Position numbers and translations under genes: made by a program. A DNA stretch of 64,000 nt from positions 8,391,519-8,455,518 of the forward strand of contig NZ_KB911581.1 in NCBI RefSeq assembly GCF_000383595.1, written 5' to 3'. The stretch comes from Streptomyces bottropensis ATCC 25435 (GTDB lineage: Bacteria > Actinomycetota > Actinomycetes > Streptomycetales > Streptomycetaceae). Numbering within the stretch: the first letter of the stretch is position 1; each line of letters begins with the position of its first letter. This document shows, one piece after another, positions 50,444-58,583 of this stretch. A model generated the notes under the pieces. That model was given only the letters and a program-made list of their open reading frames with translations, searched no databases and was not told the DNA's origin.

Positions 50444-50518
50444 GGGGCCGTCGCCTCCCGGGCCCCGCGGGGCCGTCGCCTCCCGGGCCCCGCGGGGCCG
50501 TCGTCCACCAGGCTCGCG
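50444..50518. repeat. 25-bp GC-rich tandem repeat, three copies
   Basis: GGGGCCGTCGCCTCCCGGGC-CCCGC starts at 50444 and 50469, and a truncated, diverged copy at 50494. It directly follows the dispersed element and precedes the DUF3027 stop. The CCCGGGCCCCGCGGGG words can fold. Confidence 0.75.
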
Positions 50519-50539
50519 GGGCCTGTGTCCGTGCCGGAG

Positions 50540-51472
50540 CTACGAATGCCCCAGATCCGCCTCGGACTCGGCCTCTTCCGAACCCACCGGCACCGACCCC
50601 GAGTCCGGCGACGGCCGCAGCGGGAAGGGGTCCACCCGCGTCTCGTCCAGCCGCGGCGGAGCCGGGCGCGGCGGGGCGGGCATGACCGCCGCCTCCGAGT
50701 GCCCTCCACAGCCGTACGTCAGGGACACCATCCGCCCGTCCGCCGGCGCGAACTCGTTCGCGCACACGCCGAAGGCCTGCCCGAGCGACCCCCCGATCGC
50801 CACGAGGAACCCGCAGCTGACGCACGACGCCGGCGCGGCCTGCGCCATCGCGGTCTTCGCCCCGAACCCTTCCTCCCACCGGTCCGCGGCCGTGCGCAGC
50901 CCGTACCGGGACAGCACCCGGGCCCGCCGCATGCCCAGCTCCTCGGCGACCGCGGCGATCGACCCGCGCGTCGGTACGAGCGGCAGGTGCGCCGGGACCC
51001 CGGCGGTGACCTCGGCGTCCTCCGCCTCCACCAGCTCGGCCATGTCGTGCGAGACCGGCGAGTTCGGCAAGGGCTCGTCCTCGCCGGAGTACCCGGGCTC
51101 CAGCCGCAGGTCCTCGGCGTCCGTGGGCAGCAGGTCGCCGGGTCCCATGTCGCCCGGCCGGAGCCGCTCGCTCCACGGCACCCACTCCGGCGCGAGCAGC
51201 GCGTCGGGGCCCGGGAGCAGGACGACCTCGTCCAGCGTCACGGACTTCGCGCGTGAGGCACGGGCGACCGTGACGGCCCAGCGCCAGCCGCGGTAGCCCA
51301 TCTCCTTGCACTCGAAGTAGTGCGTCACGACCCGGTCGCCCTCGGACACGAGCCCCGCGTGCTCGCCGACCACGCCTGGTGCGGCGGCCTCCTCGGCCGC
51401 GGAGCGGGCGAGGCCGACGGCCTCGGCACACAGACGGTCGGGGGTGCGGCTTCGCGTTGTCGCTGCGCTCAC
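50540..51472 (-). CDS. DUF3027 protein
   Basis: The protein is 310 aa from the GTG at 51472 (MSAATTRSRTPDRLCAEAVG). DUF3027 features are HYFECKEMGYRGWRWAVTVA, DEVVLLPGPDALLAPEWVPW and, later, a region with CVSCGFLVAIGGSLGQAFGV and CANEFAPADGRMVSLTYGCG. Four cysteines there could bind a metal. The Pro-rich C-tail carries acidic residues. The family is conserved and restricted to actinobacteria; its role is unknown to me. It lies upstream of the HSP90-like gene, 274 bp apart. Confidence 0.85.
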   Translation of the reverse strand: MSAATTRSRTPDRLCAEAVGLARSAAEEAAAPGVVGEHAGLVSEGDRVVTHYFECKEMGYRGWRWAVTVARASRAKSVTLDEVVLLPGPDALLAPEWVPWSERLRPGDMGPGDLLPTDAEDLRLEPGYSGEDEPLPNSPVSHDMAELVEAEDAEVTAGVPAHLPLVPTRGSIAAVAEELGMRRARVLSRYGLRTAADRWEEGFGAKTAMAQAAPASCVSCGFLVAIGGSLGQAFGVCANEFAPADGRMVSLTYGCGGHSEAAVMPAPPRPAPPRLDETRVDPFPLRPSPDSGSVPVGSEEAESEADLGHS

Positions 51473-51854
51473 AGGTATCGCTTCTCTCCTACGCCGTCTC
51501 ACGAGTGCGCCTCCCTCGGCGGGGGGGTGCGGACGGAGCGGACCAGGGGGCCGCGTCGACGTCCGCGCCCGATCGCACTCGGGCGCACCTATGTCATCCA
51601 TTCTGCGGGATGAACGAGAGGCGCGCGGCCGAGAACAACCGCCGCAGGCGCGCTATGCACGCTACCTTCTCCGAGGCTCTGCGCCCACACCGACGTAGCG
51701 GTTCCGCGATTCCGCTGCGCTCGGCCTGGGCGGGGAGGGGTGCGTGGGGCGCCCCTCAGGCACCCCCGCCGGTTGGCAGAAAACCACCGGGGCTGCCGCC
51801 CCCGGGCCCCGCATCATCGGAGGTCGCAGCCCGTCCGCAGGCACATCGTGGCTG

Positions 51855-51884
51855 ATCGCGCAGTTCCCCGCGCCCCTGAAAAGC
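51855..51884. repeat. dispersed intergenic element (copy 5, best core)
   Basis: TCGCGCAGTTCCCCGCGCCCCTGAAAAGC (given in two parts: TCGCGCAGTTCCCC and GCGCCCCTGAAAAGC) is the cleanest copy of the family in this window. Confidence 0.7.
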
Positions 51885-52007
51885 CCAGCCCACGCAGGCC
51901 TCGAAAGTCAACGACCCCGAATCCCTGAAAAAGCACCGGCCCGCAGCCCCGGCTCTCCAGGGCCGCGAGGAACCGCACGAAGCACCAGGAGCGCAGCCCA
52001 GCCCTCC

Positions 52008-52032
52008 AGGGGCGCGAGGAACTGCGCGAGAA
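52008..52032. repeat. dispersed intergenic element (copy 6, inverted)
   Basis: AGGGGCGCGAGGAACTGCGC followed by GAGAA is the inverse of the 51.86-kb copy. The pair could form a large imperfect stem spanning about 150 bp. Confidence 0.6.
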
Positions 52033-52134
52033 CCCCCACCGACCCGCGGACGCACAACCAGCCCCCGCCCACCCCCCGGGGCCATCCGAGCGGTAAACGC
52101 ACTACGGTCCCCCTTCTCGGGGCACTATGACGAG

Positions 52135-53523
52135 GTGACCGGCGCCGAGCAGAGCGGAGCGCGCGGATCGGGTCGGGTGACCGGCGTCGTCCGCTCGGTC
52201 GGCCGCGCCCTGCACCTGCCGTTCACCGGCCCCGCCCGAGGCATCCGCAAAGCCACCCACGCCCACGGCGCCGGCGAATCCGGCCTCGGCAAACTCATCG
52301 AACTGCACGGAGTGAACGGCGCGGGCGACGTGATGATCACCGTCTCCCTCGCCTCCACGGTGTTCTTCTCCGTCCCCACCGACGAGGCCCGCGGCCGAGT
52401 CGCCCTCTACCTCGCCATCACCCTCGCCCCCTTCGCCCTCCTCGCCCCCGTCGTCGGCCCCCTGCTCGACCGCCTCCCGCACGGCCGCCGCGCCGCGATG
52501 GCCGGCGCGATGCTGGCCCGCGCCCTCCTCGCCCTGCTCCTCGTCGGCGCCGTCGAGACCGGCAGCCTCCAGCTCTACCCCGCCGCCCTCGGCGTCCTGG
52601 TCGCGTCGAAGGCGTACGGAGTGGTCCGCAGCGCCGTCGTACCCCGCCTCCTCCCACCCCGGTTCTCCCTGGTGAAGGCCAACTCCCGGGTCACCCTCTG
52701 CGGTCTGCTCGCCACCGGCGTCGCCGCGCCCATCGGCGCCGGACTCCAGGCACTCGGCCCGCGCTGGCCGCTCTACGGAGCCTTCGTGATCTTCGTCGCG
52801 GGGACGTTCCTCTCCTTCACCCTCCCCGCGAAGGTCGACTCCGCGAAGGGCGAGGACAGGGCCCTGCTCGCGGCCGACCCCGAGCATCTGCACGGCCCGC
52901 ACCGCAGCGGGACGCTGAAACGGCCCGGCCTGCGGACGGTCGGCCCGGCGGTCACCCACGCCCTCGCCGCCAACGCCGCGCTGCGCGGCCTCTCCGGCTT
53001 CCTGATCTTCTTCCTGGCCTTCCTGCTGCGCATCCACCCCCTCCACGGGCAGAGCGCCGCCGTCTCCCTGGGCATGGTGGCCGTGGCCGCCGGCCTCGGC
53101 AACGCGCTGGGCACGGCCGTGGGGGCGTGGGCGAAGCAACGGTCGCCGGAACTGATCATCGTGACCGTCGTCGCCGTCGAACTCGGCGTGGCGATCACCG
53201 CGGCCCTGTTCTTCAGCGCGTTCTTCATCGCCTGCCTCGCCGCCGTCGCCGGGTTCTCGCAGGCCCTGTCGAAGCTGTGCCTGGACGCCCTGATCCAGCG
53301 CGACGTCCCCGAACTCGTCCGGACCTCCGCCTTCGCCCGCTCCGAGACCCTGCTGCAGATGGCCTGGGTGGTCGGCGGCGCCATCGGTATCGCCCTCCCC
53401 CTCAACGGCACCCTCGGGATGGCCGTGGCCGCCGCCATCGTCGCCGCGGGCTGGCTCACCACGGTCCGGGGCCTGCTCTCCTCGGCCCGCCACGGCGGCG
53501 CCCCCCGCGCCCGCGTGGCCTGA
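52135..53523 (+). CDS. MFS transporter
   Basis: The protein is 462 aa from the GTG at 52135. After a ~50-residue cytoplasmic tail (GKLIELHGVNGAGDVMITVS marks the first helix) there are about 12 membrane segments. The loop VVGPLLDRLPHGRRAAMAGA corresponds to the MFS A-motif region. Later parts include LAANAALRGLSGFLIFFLAF and TSAFARSETLLQMAWVVGGA. It is a conserved actinobacterial transporter with unknown cargo, encoded just upstream of the DUF2771 lipoprotein and mqn genes on the same strand. Confidence 0.85.
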   Translation: MTGAEQSGARGSGRVTGVVRSVGRALHLPFTGPARGIRKATHAHGAGESGLGKLIELHGVNGAGDVMITVSLASTVFFSVPTDEARGRVALYLAITLAPFALLAPVVGPLLDRLPHGRRAAMAGAMLARALLALLLVGAVETGSLQLYPAALGVLVASKAYGVVRSAVVPRLLPPRFSLVKANSRVTLCGLLATGVAAPIGAGLQALGPRWPLYGAFVIFVAGTFLSFTLPAKVDSAKGEDRALLAADPEHLHGPHRSGTLKRPGLRTVGPAVTHALAANAALRGLSGFLIFFLAFLLRIHPLHGQSAAVSLGMVAVAAGLGNALGTAVGAWAKQRSPELIIVTVVAVELGVAITAALFFSAFFIACLAAVAGFSQALSKLCLDALIQRDVPELVRTSAFARSETLLQMAWVVGGAIGIALPLNGTLGMAVAAAIVAAGWLTTVRGLLSSARHGGAPRARVA

Positions 53524-53585
53524 CCGAATCCCCGACCGGCCCGGCACGCCGTACCCCACGTAGGGGCACCCCTGGACGGGCCAGA

Positions 53586-53591
53586 TAGCCT
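53586..53591 (+). promoter_or_regulatory. -10 element of the DUF2771 gene (leaderless)
   Basis: TAGCCT ends six bases before the ATG at 53598, so the start codon would lie at the transcript's 5' end. No Shine-Dalgarno is present. Confidence 0.5.
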
Positions 53592-53597
53592 TCGCCC

Positions 53598-54068
53598 ATG
53601 ACCTTCCCGCGTTCCCGTCGCGCCGCAGCCACTCTCGGCGCCGTTTCCGCCGGACTTCTCGTCCTGTCGGCCTGCGATGAGCCGACGCCGATGGCCACCG
53701 TCACGATCGGCACCGAATCGATCAGCGCCGAGGCCGAGTGCTACCGGACCCTCGACGCCGCTCAGGCCAAGGAGTGCGCGAAGGAGAAGCCCTCCAAGTC
53801 GATCGAACTGCCGGAGGGCAAGGCCCTGCGCATCGGCGTCGACCCGGAGGTGGCGAAGACCGGCTGGGCCCTGTGGATCAACGGGGAGCAGGCCACCAGC
53901 GACACGTTCGACAAGACGTACTGGTCGTTCGAGAACCCGGGCCTCTTCGCCACCCAGCCCGGTCAGCCCGCCCAGAAGTCGCTCACGATCAGCATCGTCG
54001 AGCAGAACGCCTCGGGCTCGGCGATCAAGGGCGTGTGGAACTTCAAGCTGAAGAACCCGGACGCCTGA
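53598..54068 (+). CDS. DUF2771 lipoprotein
   Basis: The protein is 156 aa. The signal peptide ends in a lipobox, GLLVLSACDE, so Cys26 should be lipidated and the protein tethered to the outer face of the membrane. The mature part has two further cysteines (AECYRTLDAAQAKECAKEKP) and beta-rich segments such as IGVDPEVAKTGWALWINGEQ and YWSFENPGLFATQ. This matches the actinobacterial DUF2771 family, which neighbours the futalosine genes. Its role is unknown. A leaderless promoter precedes it; mqnB follows after 16 bp and is probably cotranscribed. Confidence 0.85.
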   Translation: MTFPRSRRAAATLGAVSAGLLVLSACDEPTPMATVTIGTESISAEAECYRTLDAAQAKECAKEKPSKSIELPEGKALRIGVDPEVAKTGWALWINGEQATSDTFDKTYWSFENPGLFATQPGQPAQKSLTISIVEQNASGSAIKGVWNFKLKNPDA

Positions 54069-54084
54069 TCCCCTGCCGCCGCCC

Positions 54085-54855
54085 ATGCGCATCCTCGTAG
54101 CCACCGCCGTCCCCGCCGAACGGGACGCGGTGGCACGAGCGCTCCCGGGCCCCGCCACCGAGGTGCGCCTCCCGGCGGGGACCCTCCACCGCTTCCGTAC
54201 GTCCCCGCACGAGCACGACCTCCTCGCCGCCGGTGTGGGCCCCGCCCTCGCCGCCGCCTCCACCGCCGCCGCGCTGACCGCGGCGGTCCTCACGGGCAGG
54301 CCGTACGGGCTGGTCGTGTCCGCCGGTATCGCGGGCGGCTTCCCGCCCGAGGCCCCCCTCGGCTCGCTCGTCCTCGCCGACGAGATCACCGCGGCCGATC
54401 TGGGCGCCGAGACCCCGGACGGCTTCGCCCCGGTCACCGACCTCGGCTTCGGCACCGTCACCCACCGGCCGCCGCGCGGCCTCGTCCGCGCCGCCGCGAC
54501 CGCCACCGGTGCCCGCGCGGGCACCGTGCTCACCGTCTCCACGGTCACCGGCAGCGCGGCGCGCGCGTCCGCCCTGCGGGCCAGGCACCCCCGCGCGCTG
54601 GCCGAGGCGATGGAGGGCTTCGGGGTCGCCGAGGCCGCCGCCGCGCACGCCACGCCCGTCCTCGAACTGCGCGCCGTCTCCAATCCCGTGGGCCCGCGCG
54701 ACCGCGCCGCCTGGCGCATCGGCGACGCGCTGAGCGCACTCACCGAGGCCTACGGGAAGCTGACGCCCGTACTGGAGAGTTGGGACCCCCATGAGCCCTA
54801 CGAGTCACATGAGCCCCACCAGCCCCATGAACCCGATGAGCCCCATGAGCACTGA
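54085..54855 (+). CDS. mqnB: futalosine hydrolase
   Basis: This 256-aa protein of the nucleoside-phosphorylase/MTAN superfamily reads MRILVATAVPAERDAVARAL, LLAAGVGPALAAASTAAALT, GLVVSAGIAGGFPPEAPLGS, then AEAMEGFGVAEAAAAHATPV (MEG substrate motif) and LRAVSNPVGPRDRAAWRIGD (catalytic Asp in GPRD). It hydrolyses futalosine to hypoxanthine and dehypoxanthinyl futalosine in the futalosine route to menaquinone. The C-terminus has an unusual tail of His-Glu-Pro triplets (HEPYESHEPHQPHEPDEPHE). mqnD starts 11 bp after the stop. Confidence 0.93.
   Translation: MRILVATAVPAERDAVARALPGPATEVRLPAGTLHRFRTSPHEHDLLAAGVGPALAAASTAAALTAAVLTGRPYGLVVSAGIAGGFPPEAPLGSLVLADEITAADLGAETPDGFAPVTDLGFGTVTHRPPRGLVRAAATATGARAGTVLTVSTVTGSAARASALRARHPRALAEAMEGFGVAEAAAAHATPVLELRAVSNPVGPRDRAAWRIGDALSALTEAYGKLTPVLESWDPHEPYESHEPHQPHEPDEPHEH
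54789..54852 (+). repeat. degenerate 9-bp ATGAGCCCC repeats spanning the mqnB end
   Basis: ATGAGCCCC-type units recur across the mqnB 3' end. In the mqnB frame they encode HEP-like triplets; in the +1 frame, open into mqnD, they encode Met-Ser-Pro triplets, giving several extra in-frame ATGs upstream of the chosen mqnD start. Confidence 0.75.
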
Positions 54856-54865
54856 GGCGACGCCC

Positions 54866-55735
54866 ATGAACCGCGCGACCACTCCCCCCGGGACCGGCGG
54901 AGTGCGGATGGCGTACTCGCCCTGCCCCAACGACACCTTCGTCTTCGACGCCTGGGCGCACGGCCGGATCCCCGGCGCGCCCGCGCTCGACGTGACGTTC
55001 GCCGACATCGACATCACCAACGGCATGGCCGAGCGCGGTGAACTCGACGTACTGAAGGTGTCGTACGCCGTGCTGCCGTACGTCCTCGACGAGTACGCGC
55101 TGCTGCCCTGCGGCGGTGCGCTCGGGCGGGGCTGTGGCCCGTTGGTGCTGACGCGCGAGCCGGGCACGGACCTCACCGGCCGTACGGTGGCCGTGCCGAG
55201 CGAGCGGTCGACGGCGTATCTCCTCTTCCGCCTCTGGGCGGCGGACACCCTGCCCGGCGGGGTCGGCGAGATCGTGGTGCTGCCGTTCCACGAGATCATG
55301 CCCGCGGTGCGGGACGGCAAGGTCGACGCCGGACTCGTCATCCACGAGGCCCGCTTCACGTACCGGAATTACGGCCTCCACAAGCTGGCCGACATGGGCG
55401 AGCACTGGGAGGACACGACGGGGCTGCCGATCCCGCTGGGCGCGATCATCGCGAAGCGCTCGCTGGGCGCCGAGGCCCTGACCGGGCTCGCGGAGACGGT
55501 CCGCGCCTCCGTCCGCGCGGCCTGGGACGACCCCGAGGCCTCCCGCCCCTACGTCCTCGAACACGCCCAGGAGATGGACCCGGCCGTCGCCGACCAGCAC
55601 ATCGGCCTGTACGTCAACGAGTTCACGGCCGACCTCGGCGAGGACGGCTACGCGGCGGTCAGGGGGCTGCTCACCCGTGCGGCGGCCGAGGGACTGGTAC
55701 CGCCCCTCGGCCCGGACGCGCTCGAATTCCCTTGA
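54866..55735 (+). CDS. mqnD: 1,4-dihydroxy-6-naphthoate synthase
   Basis: The protein is 289 aa from the ATG at 54866, chosen for GAGG eight bases upstream; the frame opens further back through the MSP repeats. It is a periplasmic-binding-protein-fold enzyme: MAYSPCPNDTFVFDAWAHGR, FADIDITNGMAERGELDVLK, SYAVLPYVLDEYALLPCGGA and LVIHEARFTYRNYGLHKLAD, with the active-site His in this last segment. It converts cyclic dehypoxanthinyl futalosine to 1,4-dihydroxy-6-naphthoate for menaquinone. It follows mqnB in an operon; mqnA and mqnC are not in the window. Confidence 0.95.
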   Translation: MNRATTPPGTGGVRMAYSPCPNDTFVFDAWAHGRIPGAPALDVTFADIDITNGMAERGELDVLKVSYAVLPYVLDEYALLPCGGALGRGCGPLVLTREPGTDLTGRTVAVPSERSTAYLLFRLWAADTLPGGVGEIVVLPFHEIMPAVRDGKVDAGLVIHEARFTYRNYGLHKLADMGEHWEDTTGLPIPLGAIIAKRSLGAEALTGLAETVRASVRAAWDDPEASRPYVLEHAQEMDPAVADQHIGLYVNEFTADLGEDGYAAVRGLLTRAAAEGLVPPLGPDALEFP

Positions 55736-55756
55736 GTCACCTCGGAAGTTGTCGGT

Positions 55757-56140
55757 CTACACGTCCAACTGGTCGGCCACGGCGCGGAGAAGACCCGCGA
55801 TCTTCCCGCCCGCGGCGCGATCGGGATAACGGCCCCGCTCCAGCATGGGCGTGATGTTCTCCAGCAGCGTGGTCAGATCCTGCACGATCGAGGCCAGCTC
55901 GTCGGGCTTCTTGCGCTGGGCGGCGGCGACCGACGGGGCCGGCTCCAGGATCGTCACGGAGAGGGCCTGGTCGCCGCGCTGACCGGCGACGACCCCGAAC
56001 TCGACCTTCTGGCCCGGCTTCAGGGTGTCGACACCGGCGGGCAGTACGGAGGAGTGGACGAAGACGTCACCGCCGTCGTCACGGGAGAGAAAGCCGAAGC
56101 CCTTCTCGCTATTGAACCATTTGACCTTGCCGGTAGGCAC
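55757..56140 (-). CDS. cold-shock-domain protein with C-terminal extension
   Basis: The protein is 127 aa from the GTG at 56140. The cold-shock domain [20 protein letters not shown], then [20 protein letters not shown], carries the RNP1 and RNP2 motifs (KGFGFL and VFVHS). It ends at about residue 68. The remaining ~60 residues, with [20 protein letters not shown] and [17 protein letters not shown], are helical and absent from ordinary ~67-aa Csp proteins. It probably binds single-stranded RNA or DNA. The extension could mediate oligomerisation. It converges on mqnD with a 21-bp gap. Confidence 0.92.
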   Translation of the reverse strand: MPTGKVKWFNSEKGFGFLSRDDGGDVFVHSSVLPAGVDTLKPGQKVEFGVVAGQRGDQALSVTILEPAPSVAAAQRKKPDELASIVQDLTTLLENITPMLERGRYPDRAAGGKIAGLLRAVADQLDV

Positions 56141-56321
56141 GTCTGTCCTCGTCCTCGTACTCGTCGGAAACTGCGTATGGAAAGTGCTCTGAAGGTGTTC
56201 TCGGTGGGCGCGAACTGCTCTGGACAGCACTGCAGCGGGTCGTCGGACCCGCCGGTCCCCAGCCTATTGGTCCGGGGGCGGGTGACAAGACGTCGGCCGA
56301 CTGTTCCCTCGCGCTGGGAAC

Positions 56322-56327
56322 TACCCT
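56322..56327 (+). promoter_or_regulatory. -10 element of the small membrane protein gene (leaderless)
   Basis: TACCCT ends six bases before the GTG at 56334, consistent with a leaderless transcript. No Shine-Dalgarno is visible. Confidence 0.45.
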
Positions 56328-56333
56328 GGTCGG

Positions 56334-56585
56334 GTGCGTGACAAAACCCAACCGAATTCCGCCGAACCCGGTGACCGGCTGATCCGTGCCGGTGCCATCG
56401 TGTTCTTCGTCGGCGCCGTGGCCACTCTCGTCACCGTGGCGCCGCTGTTCCTCGGGACGAGTCCTTTCCCGACCTACATGTTCGTCCTGAGCATGCTCAT
56501 GGGCGTCGGCTTCCTCATCGCGGGCGCGGGAGTCCTGCGGTCCGTCGCGGCGGGGCGCAGGAGGGCGCGCGAGGTACGTCCCTGA
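56334..56585 (+). CDS. small two-helix membrane protein
   Basis: The protein is 83 aa from the GTG at 56334 (MRDKTQPNSAEPGDRLIRAG). Two hydrophobic helices, AIVFFVGAVATLVTVAPLFL and YMFVLSMLMGVGFLIAGAGV, are separated by a short loop, with a basic tail AGRRRAREV. I recall conserved hypothetical proteins of this kind next to the cold-shock gene in streptomycetes; function is unknown. It is divergent from the cold-shock gene. Confidence 0.75.
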   Translation: MRDKTQPNSAEPGDRLIRAGAIVFFVGAVATLVTVAPLFLGTSPFPTYMFVLSMLMGVGFLIAGAGVLRSVAAGRRRAREVRP

Positions 56586-56600
56586 CGCTTCCCCGACGCC

Positions 56601-57218
56601 TCAGGACCGGTGGTGGGTCGTGAGCCACGCGGGGAACGCGGTCAGGTCCGGGAGGACGACATCGGCGCCGGCCTCGCGCAGCTCCCGCTCGTCGCAGGGT
56701 CCGGTGGCGACCGCGACCGCGTACGCCTGTGCCGTGCGGGCGCCGCGTACGTCGCCGGTGTGGTCGCCGACGTAGACGCTCGCGCCGTGCTCGCGCAGCG
56801 CCGACGCCTTGCCCTCGGCCCACAGGTCGCCCACGACCACGTCGGGCTCGATGCCGAGGTGCTCCAGGTGCCGCTTGGCGTTGGGCTCGTACTTGGCGGT
56901 GACCACGATCGCCCGCCCACCGGCCGCGCGGACCGCCGCGATGGCCTCCGGCGCGCCCGGCATCGCGGGGGTCGCGGCGATCGCGATCGCCGGGTACATC
57001 TCGCGGTAGAGGTCCGCCATCGCCGGGATCTCCGCCGCCGGGAACCAGCACGCCAGCTCGTCCGCGAGCGGAGGACCGAGGCGGGTGATCGCCAGGTCGG
57101 CGTCTATGTACGTCCCCGTCCGCGCCGCCAGCGCCTCGTAGCAGGCGTGGATCCCCGGCCGCGAGTCGATCAACGTCATGTCGAGATCGAACCCGACGGT
57201 GAGTGCGCGAGAAGTCAT
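56601..57218 (-). CDS. HAD superfamily phosphatase
   Basis: The protein is 205 aa from the ATG at 57218 (MTSRALTVGFDLDMTLIDSR). HAD motifs: I, DLDMTLIDS, with nucleophile and acid Asp; II, IVVTAKYEPNAKRHL; III/IV, LEHLGIEPDVVVGDLWAEGK and VYVGDHTGDVRGARTAQAYA. The cap helix region includes LGPPLADELACWFPAAEIPA, as in phosphoglycolate-phosphatase-like C1-cap enzymes. It dephosphorylates a small metabolite, not identifiable from sequence. An ATG three codons upstream is an alternative. Confidence 0.88.
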   Translation of the reverse strand: MTSRALTVGFDLDMTLIDSRPGIHACYEALAARTGTYIDADLAITRLGPPLADELACWFPAAEIPAMADLYREMYPAIAIAATPAMPGAPEAIAAVRAAGGRAIVVTAKYEPNAKRHLEHLGIEPDVVVGDLWAEGKASALREHGASVYVGDHTGDVRGARTAQAYAVAVATGPCDERELREAGADVVLPDLTAFPAWLTTHHRS

Positions 57219-57333
57219 ACCGCCCATTGTGGGGCGGGGGTCGCGCGGGGTCGGGGGAGGGACGGGTGCGGGTCCGGTGGGGCCGGCCGCACCCGCCGAC
57301 GAACCCGCCCGCCCGAGCTGTCCCGCGCCCTGG

Positions 57334-58395
57334 TCACCGGGCGCGTTGGGAGCGCCAGAGCAAGTACAGCGCGGAGGACACCGCCGCGATCCGCAGCATC
57401 CAGGGCCACGCGTCGGCGAGCGCCGCGTCCATGTGGCCCTTGGCGATCGGCTCACCCCAACGCCCGTCCGTACGCCCCCACAGCCAGACGACCCCGCCCG
57501 CGGCCACCACCCCCGGAATCCCCATGACCGCCCACTTCGACTCGGAAGGCGTCAACTTCCGCGACAGATAGGCGATCAGCCACCCGAGCCCCAGCGGCAC
57601 CAGACTCCCCATGACCGCCCCCGCGACCAGCAGCGCGGCGGCCAGCAACAGCAGCGGATTGCTCCACCCCCCGCCCCCCGAGGCCCGCAGCCGAGGCAAC
57701 GGCAACCGTCGCCGCCGCGCCCCACCCTCCTGTGCGGGGGCCGCGGCCGGCGCGGCAGCGGCACCCTCAGCCGTAGCGGTCTTCCCCGCCGTCTCCTCCA
57801 CGTCCACCGGCGGCGGCGGCGCCTTCAGCAGCTCGGGAATCTCCACCCCCCCGACGAACCCGGGCACGGAGTCCCCGAGCCCGAACCCGATATCGGCGCC
57901 CCCGGGCCCCCCGCCCCCACCGACCCGCCACCAGTCGGGCTGCACATCCCCGTCGCCCAGCTCGTGCAGCGGGGCGAGATGCGGCGGCGCACCGCCGCCC
58001 ACCGAAGGCGGCACGGCGTCGGCGGGACGCGGTCGCGGTACGACCCGCCGCAGCCCCTTGGCCGGCTCCCCGGCCCCGGCCGCACCGTCCCCGGCCGCAC
58101 CGTCCCCGGCCGCACCGGTCACCCGCTGCACGGGCACCGCCGCGGCCCGGGGCTCCGGTACGTCACCGGGCACGCCGGCCGCCTCGACGACCTCACCGGG
58201 CGTACCGAGGCGGGCGATGATGCGCCGCACGGCGGCCGGGCTGTCCACCGGCGCCTTCGCCCGCCGCCGGTCGATCTCGTCGCGCAGCCCCGCCACCAGA
58301 CGCATCCGCGTCGCCGACGGCAACTGCCGCTGCTGAGCCAGATCACCGACCCGGCTCAGATACTCGTAGACGACCTGGTCGCTCTCAATCCCCAC
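57334..58395 (-). CDS. membrane protein with N-terminal HAAS-like domain
   Basis: The protein is 353 aa from the GTG at 58395, with GGAGG six bases upstream. The first ~80 residues (DQVVYEYLSRVGDLAQQRQL, LRDEIDRRRAKAPVDSPAAV, IIARLGTPGEVV) resemble the HAAS/permease-prefix three-helix domain. A Pro/Gly/Ala-rich spacer of ~130 residues includes (AGDGAAGDGAAG) repeats. The C-terminal third has about four membrane helices (NPLLLLAAALLVAGAVMGSL and WAVMGIPGVVAAGGVVWLWG). It is conserved in the XPB-helicase neighbourhood. HAAS domains occur in regulated transporters; no further function is evident. Confidence 0.75.
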   Translation of the reverse strand: MGIESDQVVYEYLSRVGDLAQQRQLPSATRMRLVAGLRDEIDRRRAKAPVDSPAAVRRIIARLGTPGEVVEAAGVPGDVPEPRAAAVPVQRVTGAAGDGAAGDGAAGAGEPAKGLRRVVPRPRPADAVPPSVGGGAPPHLAPLHELGDGDVQPDWWRVGGGGGPGGADIGFGLGDSVPGFVGGVEIPELLKAPPPPVDVEETAGKTATAEGAAAAPAAAPAQEGGARRRRLPLPRLRASGGGGWSNPLLLLAAALLVAGAVMGSLVPLGLGWLIAYLSRKLTPSESKWAVMGIPGVVAAGGVVWLWGRTDGRWGEPIAKGHMDAALADAWPWMLRIAAVSSALYLLWRSQRAR

Positions 58396-58570
58396 GAAGC
58401 CCCTCCGGGGTTGGCGCGCGTACTTCCTCCCGACGGTATCGCTTCCGACCACGCGGAAGCCGCCAGGAACCACGCGACCGCACCCCCCACCGGCCCCGCA
58501 CCGGACCCCACCCGCCGACGCACCCGCGCCCCGACCCATGAGGCGCCCCGGCCCGGCGGAGCCCAGGCGC

Positions 58571-58576
58571 TAACGT
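58571..58576 (+). promoter_or_regulatory. -10 element of the helicase-associated gene (leaderless)
   Basis: TAACGT ends seven bases before the ATG at 58584, so the mRNA is probably leaderless. There is no Shine-Dalgarno. Confidence 0.45.
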
Positions 58577-58583
58577 TGGCCGG

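Larger units (their letters stand above)
51473..52134. other. 662-bp intergenic region with repeats only
   Basis: No convincing gene is present. The left part is the DUF3027 promoter. From about 51780 onward the DNA is a chain of degenerate copies of the dispersed element (GCGCAGTTCCCCGCGCCCCT at 51857; AGGGGCGCGAGGAACTGCGC at 52008) interspersed with CCTGAAAAAGC words. Candidate frames here are repetitive Pro/Ala/Arg-rich shadows. Confidence 0.6.
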
